A stretch of DNA of 64,000 nt from Kitasatospora papulosa (GTDB lineage Bacteria > Actinomycetota > Actinomycetes > Streptomycetales > Streptomycetaceae), in assembly GCF_000717245.1 (NCBI RefSeq), contig NZ_JNYQ01000004.1, positions 682,001-746,000 of the forward strand. The letters are read 5' to 3'. The notes beneath the pieces are model-generated. The model saw nothing but the letters and a program-made list of their open reading frames with translations, was not told the DNA's origin and did not search any database. Positions 8,329 to 15,867 of the stretch are shown in pieces. Position 1 is the stretch's first letter. Every line of letters begins with the position of its first letter. Position numbers and translations under genes: made by a program.

Positions 8329-8344
8329 GTCACAGAGCTGTCAC
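8329..8344. promoter_or_regulatory. AfsQ1-type binding box between sigQ and afsQ1
   Basis: GTCAC (8329-8333), six bases, GTCAC (8340-8344) matches the GTnAC-N6-GTnAC consensus known for AfsQ1. It sits about 85 bases before each divergent start codon, so it could control sigQ, afsQ1 or both. Confidence 0.75.
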
Positions 8345-8414
8345 AGGGCATGTCGGCCGATCAAGTCGGGGGGATTGTCGAAACGTGGCACCACCATGGG
8401 TCAGAATGGCCGAC

Positions 8415-9092
8415 GTGCCTTTCCTGTTGCTGATCGAGGACGACGACGCCATCCGTACAGCCCTCGAACTCTCGCTGTCACGCCAGGGCCACCGTGTGGC
8501 CACCGCGGCGACGGGAGAGGACGGCCTGGAGCTGCTCCGGGAGCAGCGGCCGGACCTGGTCGTGCTGGACGTGATGCTGCCCGGGATCGACGGTTTCGAG
8601 GTCTGCCGGCGGATCCGGCGCACCGACCAGCTGCCGATCATTCTGCTGACCGCGCGCAGCGACGACATCGACGTCGTGGTGGGACTGGAGTCCGGCGCGG
8701 ACGACTACGTCGTGAAACCCGTGCAGGGTCGGGTGCTCGACGCCCGTATCCGCGCGGTGCTGCGCCGCGGGGAGAGGGAGTCCACGGACTCGGCGACGTT
8801 CGGAAGTGTCGTCATCGACCGTTCGGCGATGACCGTCACCAAGAACGGGGAGGACCTGCAGCTCACGCCGACCGAGTTGCGGCTCCTGCTCGAACTGAGC
8901 CGCCGTCCCGGACAGGCCCTGTCCCGGCAGCAGTTGCTGCGCCTCGTGTGGGAGCACGACTATCTCGGTGACTCCCGGCTGGTGGACGCCTGTGTGCAGC
9001 GGCTGCGGGCGAAGGTGGAGGACGTGCCCTCGTCGCCGACCCTGATCCGCACCGTGCGCGGTGTCGGTTACCGGCTGGACTCGCCTCAGTGA
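8415..9092 (+). CDS. afsQ1: AfsQ1, OmpR-type response regulator
   Basis: From GTG 8415 the protein has 225 residues, the length of S. coelicolor AfsQ1. The receiver domain has the acidic triad LLIEDDD, the phospho-acceptor Asp52 in VVLDVMLPG, the Thr in LLTARSDD and the Lys in DYVVKPV. The C-terminal winged helix contains LTPTELRLLLELSRRPGQ and RTVRGVGYRLD. An in-frame ATG at 8406 would add three residues. Its GTGA end overlaps the sensor kinase gene by 4 bases, so the two are coupled. In S. coelicolor this system responds to nitrogen/glutamate conditions and activates antibiotic pathway regulators. Confidence 0.93.
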   Translation: MPFLLLIEDDDAIRTALELSLSRQGHRVATAATGEDGLELLREQRPDLVVLDVMLPGIDGFEVCRRIRRTDQLPIILLTARSDDIDVVVGLESGADDYVVKPVQGRVLDARIRAVLRRGERESTDSATFGSVVIDRSAMTVTKNGEDLQLTPTELRLLLELSRRPGQALSRQQLLRLVWEHDYLGDSRLVDACVQRLRAKVEDVPSSPTLIRTVRGVGYRLDSPQ

Positions 9093-10621
9093 GTGGTTCC
9101 GCGAAACGTTCCGTACTCGCGGGTCTTCGCTGGACCAGTCTGCGGCTGCGGCTCCTGATCGTGTTCGCGCTGGTGGCCCTGACGGCGGCGGTGTCCGCGT
9201 CGGGCATCGCGTACTGGCTCAACCGCGAGGCGGTCCTGACGCGTACGCAGGACACGGCGCTCGGCGACTTCCGCCGTCAGATGCAGAACCGGGCGGCGGC
9301 GTTGCCGCTGGAGCCGGGCTCGGAGGATCTGCGGGACACCGCCGAGCAGATGGCGCACAGCGGGCCGGGGTACCACGTGCTGCTGATCGGCAGCCGTGAC
9401 GGCAAGCCCGTCACCGCTTCGTCCGACCTGGACGCGTTCACCAAGGCCGACGTGCCCGCCTCGCTGCAGAAGCAGGTGAACAAGAAGCAGCCGCTGACCT
9501 CGGCCAACACCTTTGAGTACCACCTGTTCTGGCAGCGTACGACGCTGGGCAACACGCCTTATCTGGTGGCGGGCACGAAGATCATCGGCGGTGGGCCCGC
9601 CGGGTACATGCTGAAGTCGCTCGACCAGGAGCGTGAGGACCTCAGTTCACTGGCGTGGTCCCTGGGGATCGCGACGGCGCTGGCGCTGGTGGGCTCGGCG
9701 CTCCTGGCCCAGGCCGCGGCGACGACCGTGCTGCGGCCGGTGCAGCGGCTCGGCGACGCGGCGCGCAAGCTCGGTGAGGGCAAGCTCGACACCCGTCTCG
9801 TGGTCTCCGGCACCGATGAACTCGCCGATCTCTCGCACACGTTCAACAAGGCCGCGAGCTCCCTGGAGAAGAAGGTCGCGGACATGAGCGCGCGGGAGGA
9901 GTCGAGCCGCCGATTCGTGGCCGACATGTCCCACGAACTGCGCACCCCGCTGACGGCGATCACGGCGGTCGCGGAGGTGCTGGAGGACGAGGCGGACAGT
10001 CTGGACCCGATGATCGCTCCGGCCGTGCACCTGGTGGTGAGCGAGACCCGCCGGCTGAACGACCTGGTGGAGAACCTCATGGAGGTCACCCGCTTCGACG
10101 CGGGTACGGCACGGCTCGTCCTGGACACGGTCGACGTCGCGGACCAGGTCACCGCCTGCATCGACGCCCGCGCCTGGCTGGACGCGGTCGATCTGGACGC
10201 GGAACGGGGAATCATGGTGCGGCTGGACCCGCGCCGGCTCGACGTGATCCTGGCGAACCTGATCGGCAACGCCCTCAAGCACGGCGGTTCGCCGGTGCGG
10301 GTGTCCGTACGGACCGACGAGGACGAGCTGGTCATCGAGGTCCGCGACCACGGTCCGGGCATCCCCGAGGACGTCCTGCCCCATGTGTTCGACCGTTTCT
10401 ACAAGGCGAGCGCCTCGCGGCCGCGGTCGGAGGGCAGCGGTCTCGGGCTGTCCATCGCGGTGGAGAACGCCCACATCCACGGTGGTGACATCACGGCGTC
10501 GAACCTTCCGGACGGCCAGGGTGCCGTGTTCGTGCTGCGGCTCCCGCGGGACGCGGAGGGGCTGACCGGCGCCCCCGGGTCGGACGACCCGGACCGCGAC
10601 GAGAAGGGCGGCTCGAAGTGA
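9089..10621 (+). CDS. afsQ2: AfsQ2, sensor histidine kinase
   Basis: This 510-residue membrane kinase has a first membrane helix near residues 17-38, an extracytoplasmic sensor of about 145 residues, and a second helix near 190-212. A HAMP linker follows, then the dimerisation helix with phospho-acceptor His282 in FVADMSHELRTPLTAI. The ATPase domain shows the N box NLIGNALKHG, the G1 box DHGPGIPED and the G2 box GSGLGLSIAVE. It starts inside the afsQ1 stop codon and overlaps the lipoprotein gene by 4 bases, forming a three-gene operon. It phosphorylates AfsQ1; the ligand is not evident from the sequence. Confidence 0.93.
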   Translation: MSGSAKRSVLAGLRWTSLRLRLLIVFALVALTAAVSASGIAYWLNREAVLTRTQDTALGDFRRQMQNRAAALPLEPGSEDLRDTAEQMAHSGPGYHVLLIGSRDGKPVTASSDLDAFTKADVPASLQKQVNKKQPLTSANTFEYHLFWQRTTLGNTPYLVAGTKIIGGGPAGYMLKSLDQEREDLSSLAWSLGIATALALVGSALLAQAAATTVLRPVQRLGDAARKLGEGKLDTRLVVSGTDELADLSHTFNKAASSLEKKVADMSAREESSRRFVADMSHELRTPLTAITAVAEVLEDEADSLDPMIAPAVHLVVSETRRLNDLVENLMEVTRFDAGTARLVLDTVDVADQVTACIDARAWLDAVDLDAERGIMVRLDPRRLDVILANLIGNALKHGGSPVRVSVRTDEDELVIEVRDHGPGIPEDVLPHVFDRFYKASASRPRSEGSGLGLSIAVENAHIHGGDITASNLPDGQGAVFVLRLPRDAEGLTGAPGSDDPDRDEKGGSK

Positions 10622-11271
10622 CGCGCAGCGAGGGGGCGTACGGCGCCCCGCGCGGGAGCCGGCCGGTGCGGGGGCCCCGCAGGGCTCTTGCCGGGCTGGC
10701 CGCCGTGGTGGCCGCCGCGGCGCTGGCCACGGGCTGCGGCATCCGCAGCACCTCGGTCCCGGTGGACGCCGGGGCGGCGCCCTCCCGGATGCCGTGCCGG
10801 ACGGGGTCGGCGGACACGACCGCGCCGCCGGCGGAGAGTGTCGCCGTGCGGGTCTACCTGGTCTGCGCCTCCCAGCTGGTGACGGTGGAGCGCACGGTCG
10901 AGATCGACGAGTCGCGGTCCGCCCCCGTCCTGGTGGCGCAGGCCCTCCTGAGCGAACTGCAGCGGGTTCCGGACCCCGACGAACGGCGGGCCGGCTTCTC
11001 CACCGACGTGCCGACGGGACTGCGGGTCTCCGACGCGCGCGAGGGCGACCCGGAGGGGACACTGCGGCTCAGCGAGCAGCCGGACGACCTCCCGGCCGAG
11101 GCGCTCGCGCAGCTCGTGTGCTCCTACGCGGACAACGAGCCCCTCGGATCCGGTGGGTCGGTCCTGCTCGGCGGGCCGGGCAAGTACGCCCCGCGGGGCT
11201 ATCTGTGCACGTCGGAGACGAAGACCCGGCCCGGCGAGGTGCCCACCCTGGGCGCGGTCGAGCTGTCCTGA
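10618..11271 (+). CDS. AfsQ-associated lipoprotein with GerMN-like domain
   Basis: This 217-residue protein has a signal peptide ending in the lipobox LATGC (Cys near residue 41), so it should be anchored outside the membrane. The mature part (VRVYLVCASQLVTVERTV, then VLVAQALLSEL) resembles a GerMN-type fold. Cysteines near residues 62, 82 and 168 could form disulfides. It overlaps afsQ2 by 4 bases. In S. coelicolor a lipoprotein gene also follows afsQ2. A role modulating AfsQ2 sensing is an inference from operon position. Confidence 0.82.
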   Translation: MTRSEGAYGAPRGSRPVRGPRRALAGLAAVVAAAALATGCGIRSTSVPVDAGAAPSRMPCRTGSADTTAPPAESVAVRVYLVCASQLVTVERTVEIDESRSAPVLVAQALLSELQRVPDPDERRAGFSTDVPTGLRVSDAREGDPEGTLRLSEQPDDLPAEALAQLVCSYADNEPLGSGGSVLLGGPGKYAPRGYLCTSETKTRPGEVPTLGAVELS

Positions 11272-11377
11272 GGGTCCTTCGCGCCACCCCCGCCCGGGGT
11301 GCCGGGGTGTCCGTGCCGCTCGTCACAGACCCTTCGCCGAAGCGGGCGGAACCGATCCTGCCGGTCGTGGCGTCTTG

Positions 11378-11953
11378 GTGGACGTGCGTCACAGTTCGGA
11401 CGGCCCGGCCGTCATCCGCTTCCGCGCGGCGGGGGTAGTCCTCCTCCTCGTGCATCTTCTGTTCGTCTGCTGGCTGACGCTGCGCCCGCTGGACGTGCCC
11501 TGGATGACGGCCGCGAACTTCCAGCCGTTCGCCGGGATCAGGGCGGACCTGGCCCTGGGCCCGGCCGAGGCGTCGCGGCGTATCGGTGAGGCCCTGCTGC
11601 TCCTGGCACCGCTGGGCGTCCTGCTCCCCATGGCCGGCGGCAGGCTGCTGGTCTCCCCGTGGGCCTCGCTGGCCCGTACGGTCGCGGCCGGCGCGCTGAT
11701 CTCCATGGCCATCGAGCTGGCGCAGACGGGGGTGCCGGGCCAGGTCGTGGACGTCGACTCGCTCCTGCTGAACACCGTCGGTGTGGCGGTGGCCCATCTG
11801 CTGGTCGTCCCGCTGTCGCGGTCCCGGCTGCGGCGGGGCAACCGGGCGGGGGCCGGCGACCTGTACCGGATCCCGAACGGGACCCGGCCGGTCCGGGCCG
11901 AGAGCCCTCAGGGGTCCACCCCGACGATTACCAGGGTCGGTATCGCCCCGTAG
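11378..11953 (+). CDS. VanZ-family membrane protein
   Basis: The protein has about 191 residues from GTG 11378; GTG 11384 is equally possible and neither has a clear ribosome site. It has four to five hydrophobic helices (AAGVVLLLVHLLFVCWLTL, IGEALLLLAPLGVLLPM, LARTVAAGALISMAIELAQ, LLLNTVGVAVAHLLVV). The family signatures LRPLDVP, NFQPF, IELAQT and DVDSLLLNTVG are all present. VanZ proteins are membrane proteins best known from teicoplanin-resistance clusters, but most actinobacterial members have no known function. It follows the AfsQ lipoprotein after 106 bases and is probably a separate transcript. Confidence 0.75.
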   Translation: MDVRHSSDGPAVIRFRAAGVVLLLVHLLFVCWLTLRPLDVPWMTAANFQPFAGIRADLALGPAEASRRIGEALLLLAPLGVLLPMAGGRLLVSPWASLARTVAAGALISMAIELAQTGVPGQVVDVDSLLLNTVGVAVAHLLVVPLSRSRLRRGNRAGAGDLYRIPNGTRPVRAESPQGSTPTITRVGIAP

Positions 11954-12044
11954 AGCGATGCTTTGCACCCCTTCGCGGGGGCACTGTGGAGATACGGGAG
12001 CACGACGGAGCTGCTCCCCGAAACGGTTCGCGAAGGAGCTCACC

Positions 12045-12248
12045 ATGTCCGCACTTGCCCGCCCCCGCGACGGACGCATGATCGGTGGAGTGTGCGCGGC
12101 GCTGGCACGGCGCTTCGGCACCTCCGCCGGGACGATGCGTGTCGTCTTCCTGGTGTCGTGCCTGCTTCCCGGCCCCCAGTTCCTGCTCTACCTGGCGCTG
12201 TGGATACTGCTGCCGTCCGAGAGGACCTCGGCCACGACGGCCTGGTGA
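12045..12248 (+). CDS. PspC-domain small membrane protein
   Basis: This 67-residue protein opens with LARPRDGRMIGGVCAALARRFG, the PspC signature, and continues into one hydrophobic helix (MRVVFLVSCLLPGPQFLLYLALWILLP). A good AAGGAG lies at 12033-12038, 6 bases before ATG 12045. PspC proteins are linked to phage-shock-type envelope stress responses, and in Streptomyces they often sit in small separate transcripts like this one. It ends at a strong bidirectional hairpin. Confidence 0.85.
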   Translation: MSALARPRDGRMIGGVCAALARRFGTSAGTMRVVFLVSCLLPGPQFLLYLALWILLPSERTSATTAW

Positions 12249-12268
12249 CCGTCGGGCCACGGAGACAG

Positions 12269-12309
12269 CACGTGGGGCGCGCACCCGGCCAGGGTGCGCG
12301 CCCCACGTG
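12269..12309. terminator. Bidirectional terminator between the PspC and secreted-protein genes
   Basis: A perfect 18-bp stem, CACGTGGGGCGCGCACCC (12269-12286) with GGGTGCGCGCCCCACGTG (12292-12309), has a 5-base loop. It sits between convergent genes, 20 bases after one stop codon and 13 before the other. Confidence 0.8.
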
Positions 12310-12322
12310 TGTGGTGCGGTGG

Positions 12323-12619
12323 TCAGCCGCCGATGGGCAGGGCACCGGTCAGGCCGCCGGCGGGCAGGCCGCCGAGCAGGTTGGTGCCGGGCGCCGAGAG
12401 GTCGCCGCTGCCGCGGTGCTGCTGGTCGAGCAGGCCGCCGGCCGCCTTCTGCACGGCGGGCAGCGCGTCGGTGACGGAGTCGAGCGCGACGTTGGCGGGC
12501 AGGGCGCCGGCCAGGGAGTCGACCGGCACGGCGACGGCGGAGGCGCTGCCCGCGCCGGCGGCGGCGAAAGCGGCACCGAGAGCTGCGACGCCGAGGGTCC
12601 TGACAGCAGACTGCTTCAT
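12323..12619 (-). CDS. Small secreted protein of unknown function
   Basis: The protein has 98 residues from ATG 12619. A Lys-Gln N-terminus leads into a hydrophobic Ala/Gly stretch with cleavage at SASA-VAVPV near residue 28. The mature part is built of D/L/P-rich segments (VDSLAGALPANVALDSVTDA), Gly/Leu turns (LLGGLPAGGL) and one HRGSGD patch. It has no cysteine and no enzyme motif. Composition resembles the secreted protein at 6142-6567. AAGGA lies 10 bases before the ATG. Function unknown. Confidence 0.7.
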   Translation of the reverse strand: MKQSAVRTLGVAALGAAFAAAGAGSASAVAVPVDSLAGALPANVALDSVTDALPAVQKAAGGLLDQQHRGSGDLSAPGTNLLGGLPAGGLTGALPIGG

Positions 12620-12753
12620 GTGAAATTCATCCTTGGGGAAGGGGATGTGAGCGGCTCTGCAACGTAGCCATCCGCGCATCCCTCCCGCAAACATGCCGGG
12701 ACACGGAAAACGGCCGGGATTCCGTGCTCCCGGCCGTTCCCCCGATGTCGTGA

Positions 12754-13908
12754 TCAGCCCGCGAAGGAAGACGATCCGCTGGTCACAGCGGTCTGCCGGA
12801 ACAGCCACTCGGATTTCAGCTCCGCGTATCCGGGCTTCACGACGTCATTGATCATCGCCAGACGTTCATCGAAAGGAATGAACGCTGATTTCATCGCATT
12901 GACTGTGAACCACTGCATGTCGTCGAGCGTGTATCCGAATGTCTCGGTCAGTCGCTCGAATTCCCCGCTCATGCTCGTCCCGCTCATCAGCCGGTTGTCC
13001 GTATTGACGGTGGCACGGAAATGCAGCTTCCGCAGCAGCCCGATGGGGTGCTCGGCGTACGAGGCCGCGGCACCGGTCTGGAGGTTGGAGGTCGGGCAGA
13101 GCTCCAGCGGGATCCGCTTGTCGCGCACGTAGGAGGCGAGACGGCCCAGCGTCACACTGCCGTCCTCGGCGATCTCGATGTCGTCGATGATGCGGACACC
13201 GTGGCCGAGCCGGTCCGCGCCGCACCACTGCAGGGCCTGCCAGATCGACGGCAGGCCGAAGGCCTCACCCGCGTGGATGGTGAAGTGGTTGTTCTCGCGC
13301 TTCAGGTACTCGAAGGCGTCCAGGTGGCGGGTGGGAGGGTATCCCGCCTCGGCGCCCGCGATGTCGAAGCCCACGACGCCCAGGTCTCGGTACCGGTTGG
13401 CGAGTTCGGCGATCTCCAGCGCGCGGGCGGCGTGCCGCATCGCGGTGAGGAGGGCGCCGACGCGGATGCGGTGGCCGTTCGCGCGGGCACGGCGCTCCCC
13501 CTCGCGGAACCCCTCGTTGACCGCCTCGACCACCTCTTCGAGGGACAGCCCGGCGGTGAGGTGCTGCTCCGGCGCGTAGCGCACCTCGGCGTAGACGACA
13601 CCGTCCTCGGCGAGGTCCTCGGCGCACTCCGCCGCCACCCGGAACAGCGCGTCCCGGGTCTGCATGACCGCGCAGGTGTGGGCGAACGTCTCCAGGTAGC
13701 GCTCCAGCGAGCCGGAGTCGGCCGCCTCGCGGAACCAGACGCCGAGTTTGTCGGGCTCGGTCTCCGGCAAGGCGTCGTAGCCCTGCGCGAGAGCCAGCTC
13801 GACGATCGTGCCGGGGCGCAGGCCGCCGTCGAGATGGTCGTGGAGCAGCACCTTGGGCGCGCGGCGGATCTGGTCGGGACCGGGGACATTCAGGGTCTGG
13901 CTCGTCAT
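12754..13908 (-). CDS. add: Adenosine deaminase
   Basis: This 384-residue deaminase converts (deoxy)adenosine to (deoxy)inosine, feeding purine nucleoside phosphorylase. Zinc ligands are in LLHDHLDGGLRP near the N-terminus. The catalytic segments TIHAGEAFGLP, RLGHGVRI, PLELCPTSNLQT and TVNTDNRLMSG are intact. The ATG at 13908 is immediately downstream of TAGAGT (13920-13915 on this strand), a -10 hexamer spaced for transcription to start at the ATG, so a leaderless mRNA is likely. The operator palindrome lies just upstream at 13925-13936. Confidence 0.95.
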   Translation of the reverse strand: MTSQTLNVPGPDQIRRAPKVLLHDHLDGGLRPGTIVELALAQGYDALPETEPDKLGVWFREAADSGSLERYLETFAHTCAVMQTRDALFRVAAECAEDLAEDGVVYAEVRYAPEQHLTAGLSLEEVVEAVNEGFREGERRARANGHRIRVGALLTAMRHAARALEIAELANRYRDLGVVGFDIAGAEAGYPPTRHLDAFEYLKRENNHFTIHAGEAFGLPSIWQALQWCGADRLGHGVRIIDDIEIAEDGSVTLGRLASYVRDKRIPLELCPTSNLQTGAAASYAEHPIGLLRKLHFRATVNTDNRLMSGTSMSGEFERLTETFGYTLDDMQWFTVNAMKSAFIPFDERLAMINDVVKPGYAELKSEWLFRQTAVTSGSSSFAG

Positions 13909-13924
13909 TCGGGCACTCTAGCGC

Positions 13925-13936
13925 CTACGCGCGTAG
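13925..13936 (-). promoter_or_regulatory. Nucleoside-regulon operator, perfect copy upstream of add
   Basis: CTACGCGCGTAG again, 17 bases before the add start codon. Here the -10-like TAGAGT (13920-13915) is four bases past the palindrome, so the site lies in the promoter spacer, where a repressor would block polymerase. Confidence 0.7.
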
Positions 13937-14011
13937 AGCGGTGGGTGCCGATGCGTAACAGTGACCGCGAAGCCAGGTGGAATACACCTGCCCTTCTGAC
14001 ACTGTTCTGTC

Positions 14012-14770
14012 ATGGCACAGCGCGCACTTCCCCTGCCTGCCGCCCGGCTGGGACGGGCCGTCCTCACGGCCGGAGCAGCACCCGAGGTCAGCGGCGTGGT
14101 CCTGCTGCTCCCGGACGGCGAGAGCGATTCCAGACGTCGCCCCTCCGCCCTTTCGTACGCGGTCCGGTTGCCGTTCGCCCGGTCGCTGGCACGCGCCGGG
14201 CAGGAGGACGGGCTCGCGGTGCACGTCGTGCGCTACCGCACGAGGGGCTGGAACGCCGACGCCGACCCGGCGGCGGACGCCCGCTGGGCTGCCGACGAGG
14301 TCGTACGGCGCTACGGCGACGTCCCGGTGTGCCTCGTGGGGCACGGCATGGGAGGCCGGGCGGCCCTGCGCGGCGCCGGGCACACCGCCGTCAGCTCCGT
14401 GCTGTCGATGGCCCCCTGGCTCCCGGACGGCACGGAACCCGAGCCCGAGCCCGTCAAGCACCTGGCGGGGCGGCGGGTGCTGATCGTGCACGGCACGAAC
14501 GACGCGCGGACCGATCCCGAGCTCTCCTACCGGCTGGCCGAGCGCGCCAAGAAGGCGAACCGGGACACCTGCCGCTTCGAGGTCCACTCGGACGGGCACG
14601 CACTCCGGCAGCACCGGGCCGAAGTGGCGGCCCTGGCCTCGGACTTCGTACGGGGTTCGCTGTTCGGCCGGCCGTACGCCCGGCCGGTGGCGGACGCGTT
14701 CGCGGCACCGCCGCCGCTCGGGCTGCGGATGCCGCTCGCGGCGGGCTTCGGCCGGTCGCTGAGGCACTGA
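14012..14770 (+). CDS. Alpha/beta-hydrolase-like protein with altered nucleophile elbow
   Basis: This 252-residue protein has the alpha/beta-hydrolase layout: VSGVVLLLPDGE as the first strand, a nucleophile elbow CLVGHGMGGRAALRG, an acid loop LIVHGTNDARTDPE and a histidine loop FEVHSDGHALRQ. The expected serine in GxSxG is glycine at residue 112 (GHGMG), while Asp and His candidates are kept. It may therefore lack ordinary esterase activity, or use another residue. It begins about 100 bases from divergent add, on the far side of the add operator, so the same site could influence it. Confidence 0.7.
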   Translation: MAQRALPLPAARLGRAVLTAGAAPEVSGVVLLLPDGESDSRRRPSALSYAVRLPFARSLARAGQEDGLAVHVVRYRTRGWNADADPAADARWAADEVVRRYGDVPVCLVGHGMGGRAALRGAGHTAVSSVLSMAPWLPDGTEPEPEPVKHLAGRRVLIVHGTNDARTDPELSYRLAERAKKANRDTCRFEVHSDGHALRQHRAEVAALASDFVRGSLFGRPYARPVADAFAAPPPLGLRMPLAAGFGRSLRH

Positions 14771-14851
14771 CCCGCCGAGGCGCTCACCCGCCGGGACGCC
14801 GGGACGCCGACGCGCCGAGCCACCGGGACACCGGAGACTCGCCGGGCCGGG
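14771..14851. repeat. CGCCGGGA-type tandem low-complexity stretch
   Basis: Between the hydrolase stop and the convergent LysR stop, units such as CGCCGGGA, CGCCGGGA, CGCCGACG, CGCCGAGC, CACCGGGA and CACCGGAG follow one another. It is probably slippage-prone spacer DNA; imperfect pairing may give weak termination. Confidence 0.4.
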
Positions 14852-15805
14852 TCAGTCGGGCAGCAGACTGCCCCGGCGCGACAGCAGGAAGCGCTTGAAG
14901 GCCGCCACCGGCGGGGTGTCGGGGTGGCCGTCGAGCCACGCGACCCCGATCTCGCGTGCCGCGCGCGGCGCTGTCACCGTCAGCTCGACCACCCCTGGCC
15001 GGGCGACGGCGGGCGGCGGCAGCAGGGCCACTCCGAGCCCGGCCGCGACCAGGCCGCGCAGGGTCTCCGCCTCCTCGCCCTCGAACGCGACCCGGGGGGT
15101 GAAACCGGCCTCGGCGCAGAGGTCGTCGGTGATCCGGCGCAGTCCGTAACCGGGTTCGAGGGTGACGAACGTTTCGTCGGCGGCCTCGGCGAGGCGGACA
15201 CGGCGGCGGCCGGCCAGCCGGTGGTCGTCGGGGACGACCAGCCGCAGCCGCTGTTCGTCCAGGCGCCTGGCCACGAGGTCCGGGGCGTCGGGGACGGGTG
15301 AGGTGAGGCAGAGGTCGAGGCCGCCCGCCCGCAGGCGTTCGATCATGGCCTCGCCGTAGTTCTGGACGAGTTGGAAGCGGACCTTGGGGTGGTCCGCGCG
15401 GAAGGCGCGGATCAGGGCGGGCACGGTCTCCGAACCCATGGTGTGCAGGAAGCCGAAGGCGACCTTGCCCGCCGTGGGGTCGGCGTCGGCGCGGACCGAG
15501 TCGGCCGCCTTCTCCACCTCCGCCAGGGCGCGTTCGGCGGAGCCGAGGAAGGTGCGGCCGGCCGGAGTGAGCGAGACGGTGCGGCCCCGGCGCGCGAACA
15601 GTGCGACGCCGAGGTCCTGTTCGAGCCTCACCATGGCCCGCGAGAGCGTCGACTGGGGCACTCCGAGCTCGTGCGCGGCGCGGGTGACGTGCTCGTGACG
15701 GGCCACCGCCTCGAAGTACGCGAGACGTGGCGCGAGCACGGCCCGGATGTCTTCTTCGTAACTGCTCGGTGACAGCCGAGCCCCTGAGCTGGGTTGATGC
15801 ACCAT
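14852..15805 (-). CDS. LysR-family transcriptional regulator
   Basis: The protein has 317 residues from ATG 15805. The N-terminal winged helix-turn-helix is LAYFEAVARHEHVTRAAHEL followed by VPQSTLSRAMVRLEQDLGV. The rest is a periplasmic-binding-protein-like effector domain with the usual KVAFGFLHTMGSETVPALI start and GLGVALLPP near the end. It is divergent from an MFS transporter gene only 62 bases away, with a long inverted repeat between. It probably controls that exporter. The inducer is unknown. Confidence 0.9.
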   Translation of the reverse strand: MVHQPSSGARLSPSSYEEDIRAVLAPRLAYFEAVARHEHVTRAAHELGVPQSTLSRAMVRLEQDLGVALFARRGRTVSLTPAGRTFLGSAERALAEVEKAADSVRADADPTAGKVAFGFLHTMGSETVPALIRAFRADHPKVRFQLVQNYGEAMIERLRAGGLDLCLTSPVPDAPDLVARRLDEQRLRLVVPDDHRLAGRRRVRLAEAADETFVTLEPGYGLRRITDDLCAEAGFTPRVAFEGEEAETLRGLVAAGLGVALLPPPAVARPGVVELTVTAPRAAREIGVAWLDGHPDTPPVAAFKRFLLSRRGSLLPD

Positions 15806-15821
15806 GGGAACGATTATGAGG

Positions 15822-15846
15822 GTTTCATGCATTGGACGCATGAAAC
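15822..15846. promoter_or_regulatory. Inverted repeat in the LysR/MFS divergent promoter
   Basis: GTTTCATGC (15822-15830), seven bases, GCATGAAAC (15838-15846): 9-bp arms, perfect. The position 17 bases upstream of the LysR gene start and 21 upstream of the MFS start fits a LysR autoregulatory and activation site. Confidence 0.65.
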
Positions 15847-15867
15847 GGCCCGGTCTACGTTCGCCGT

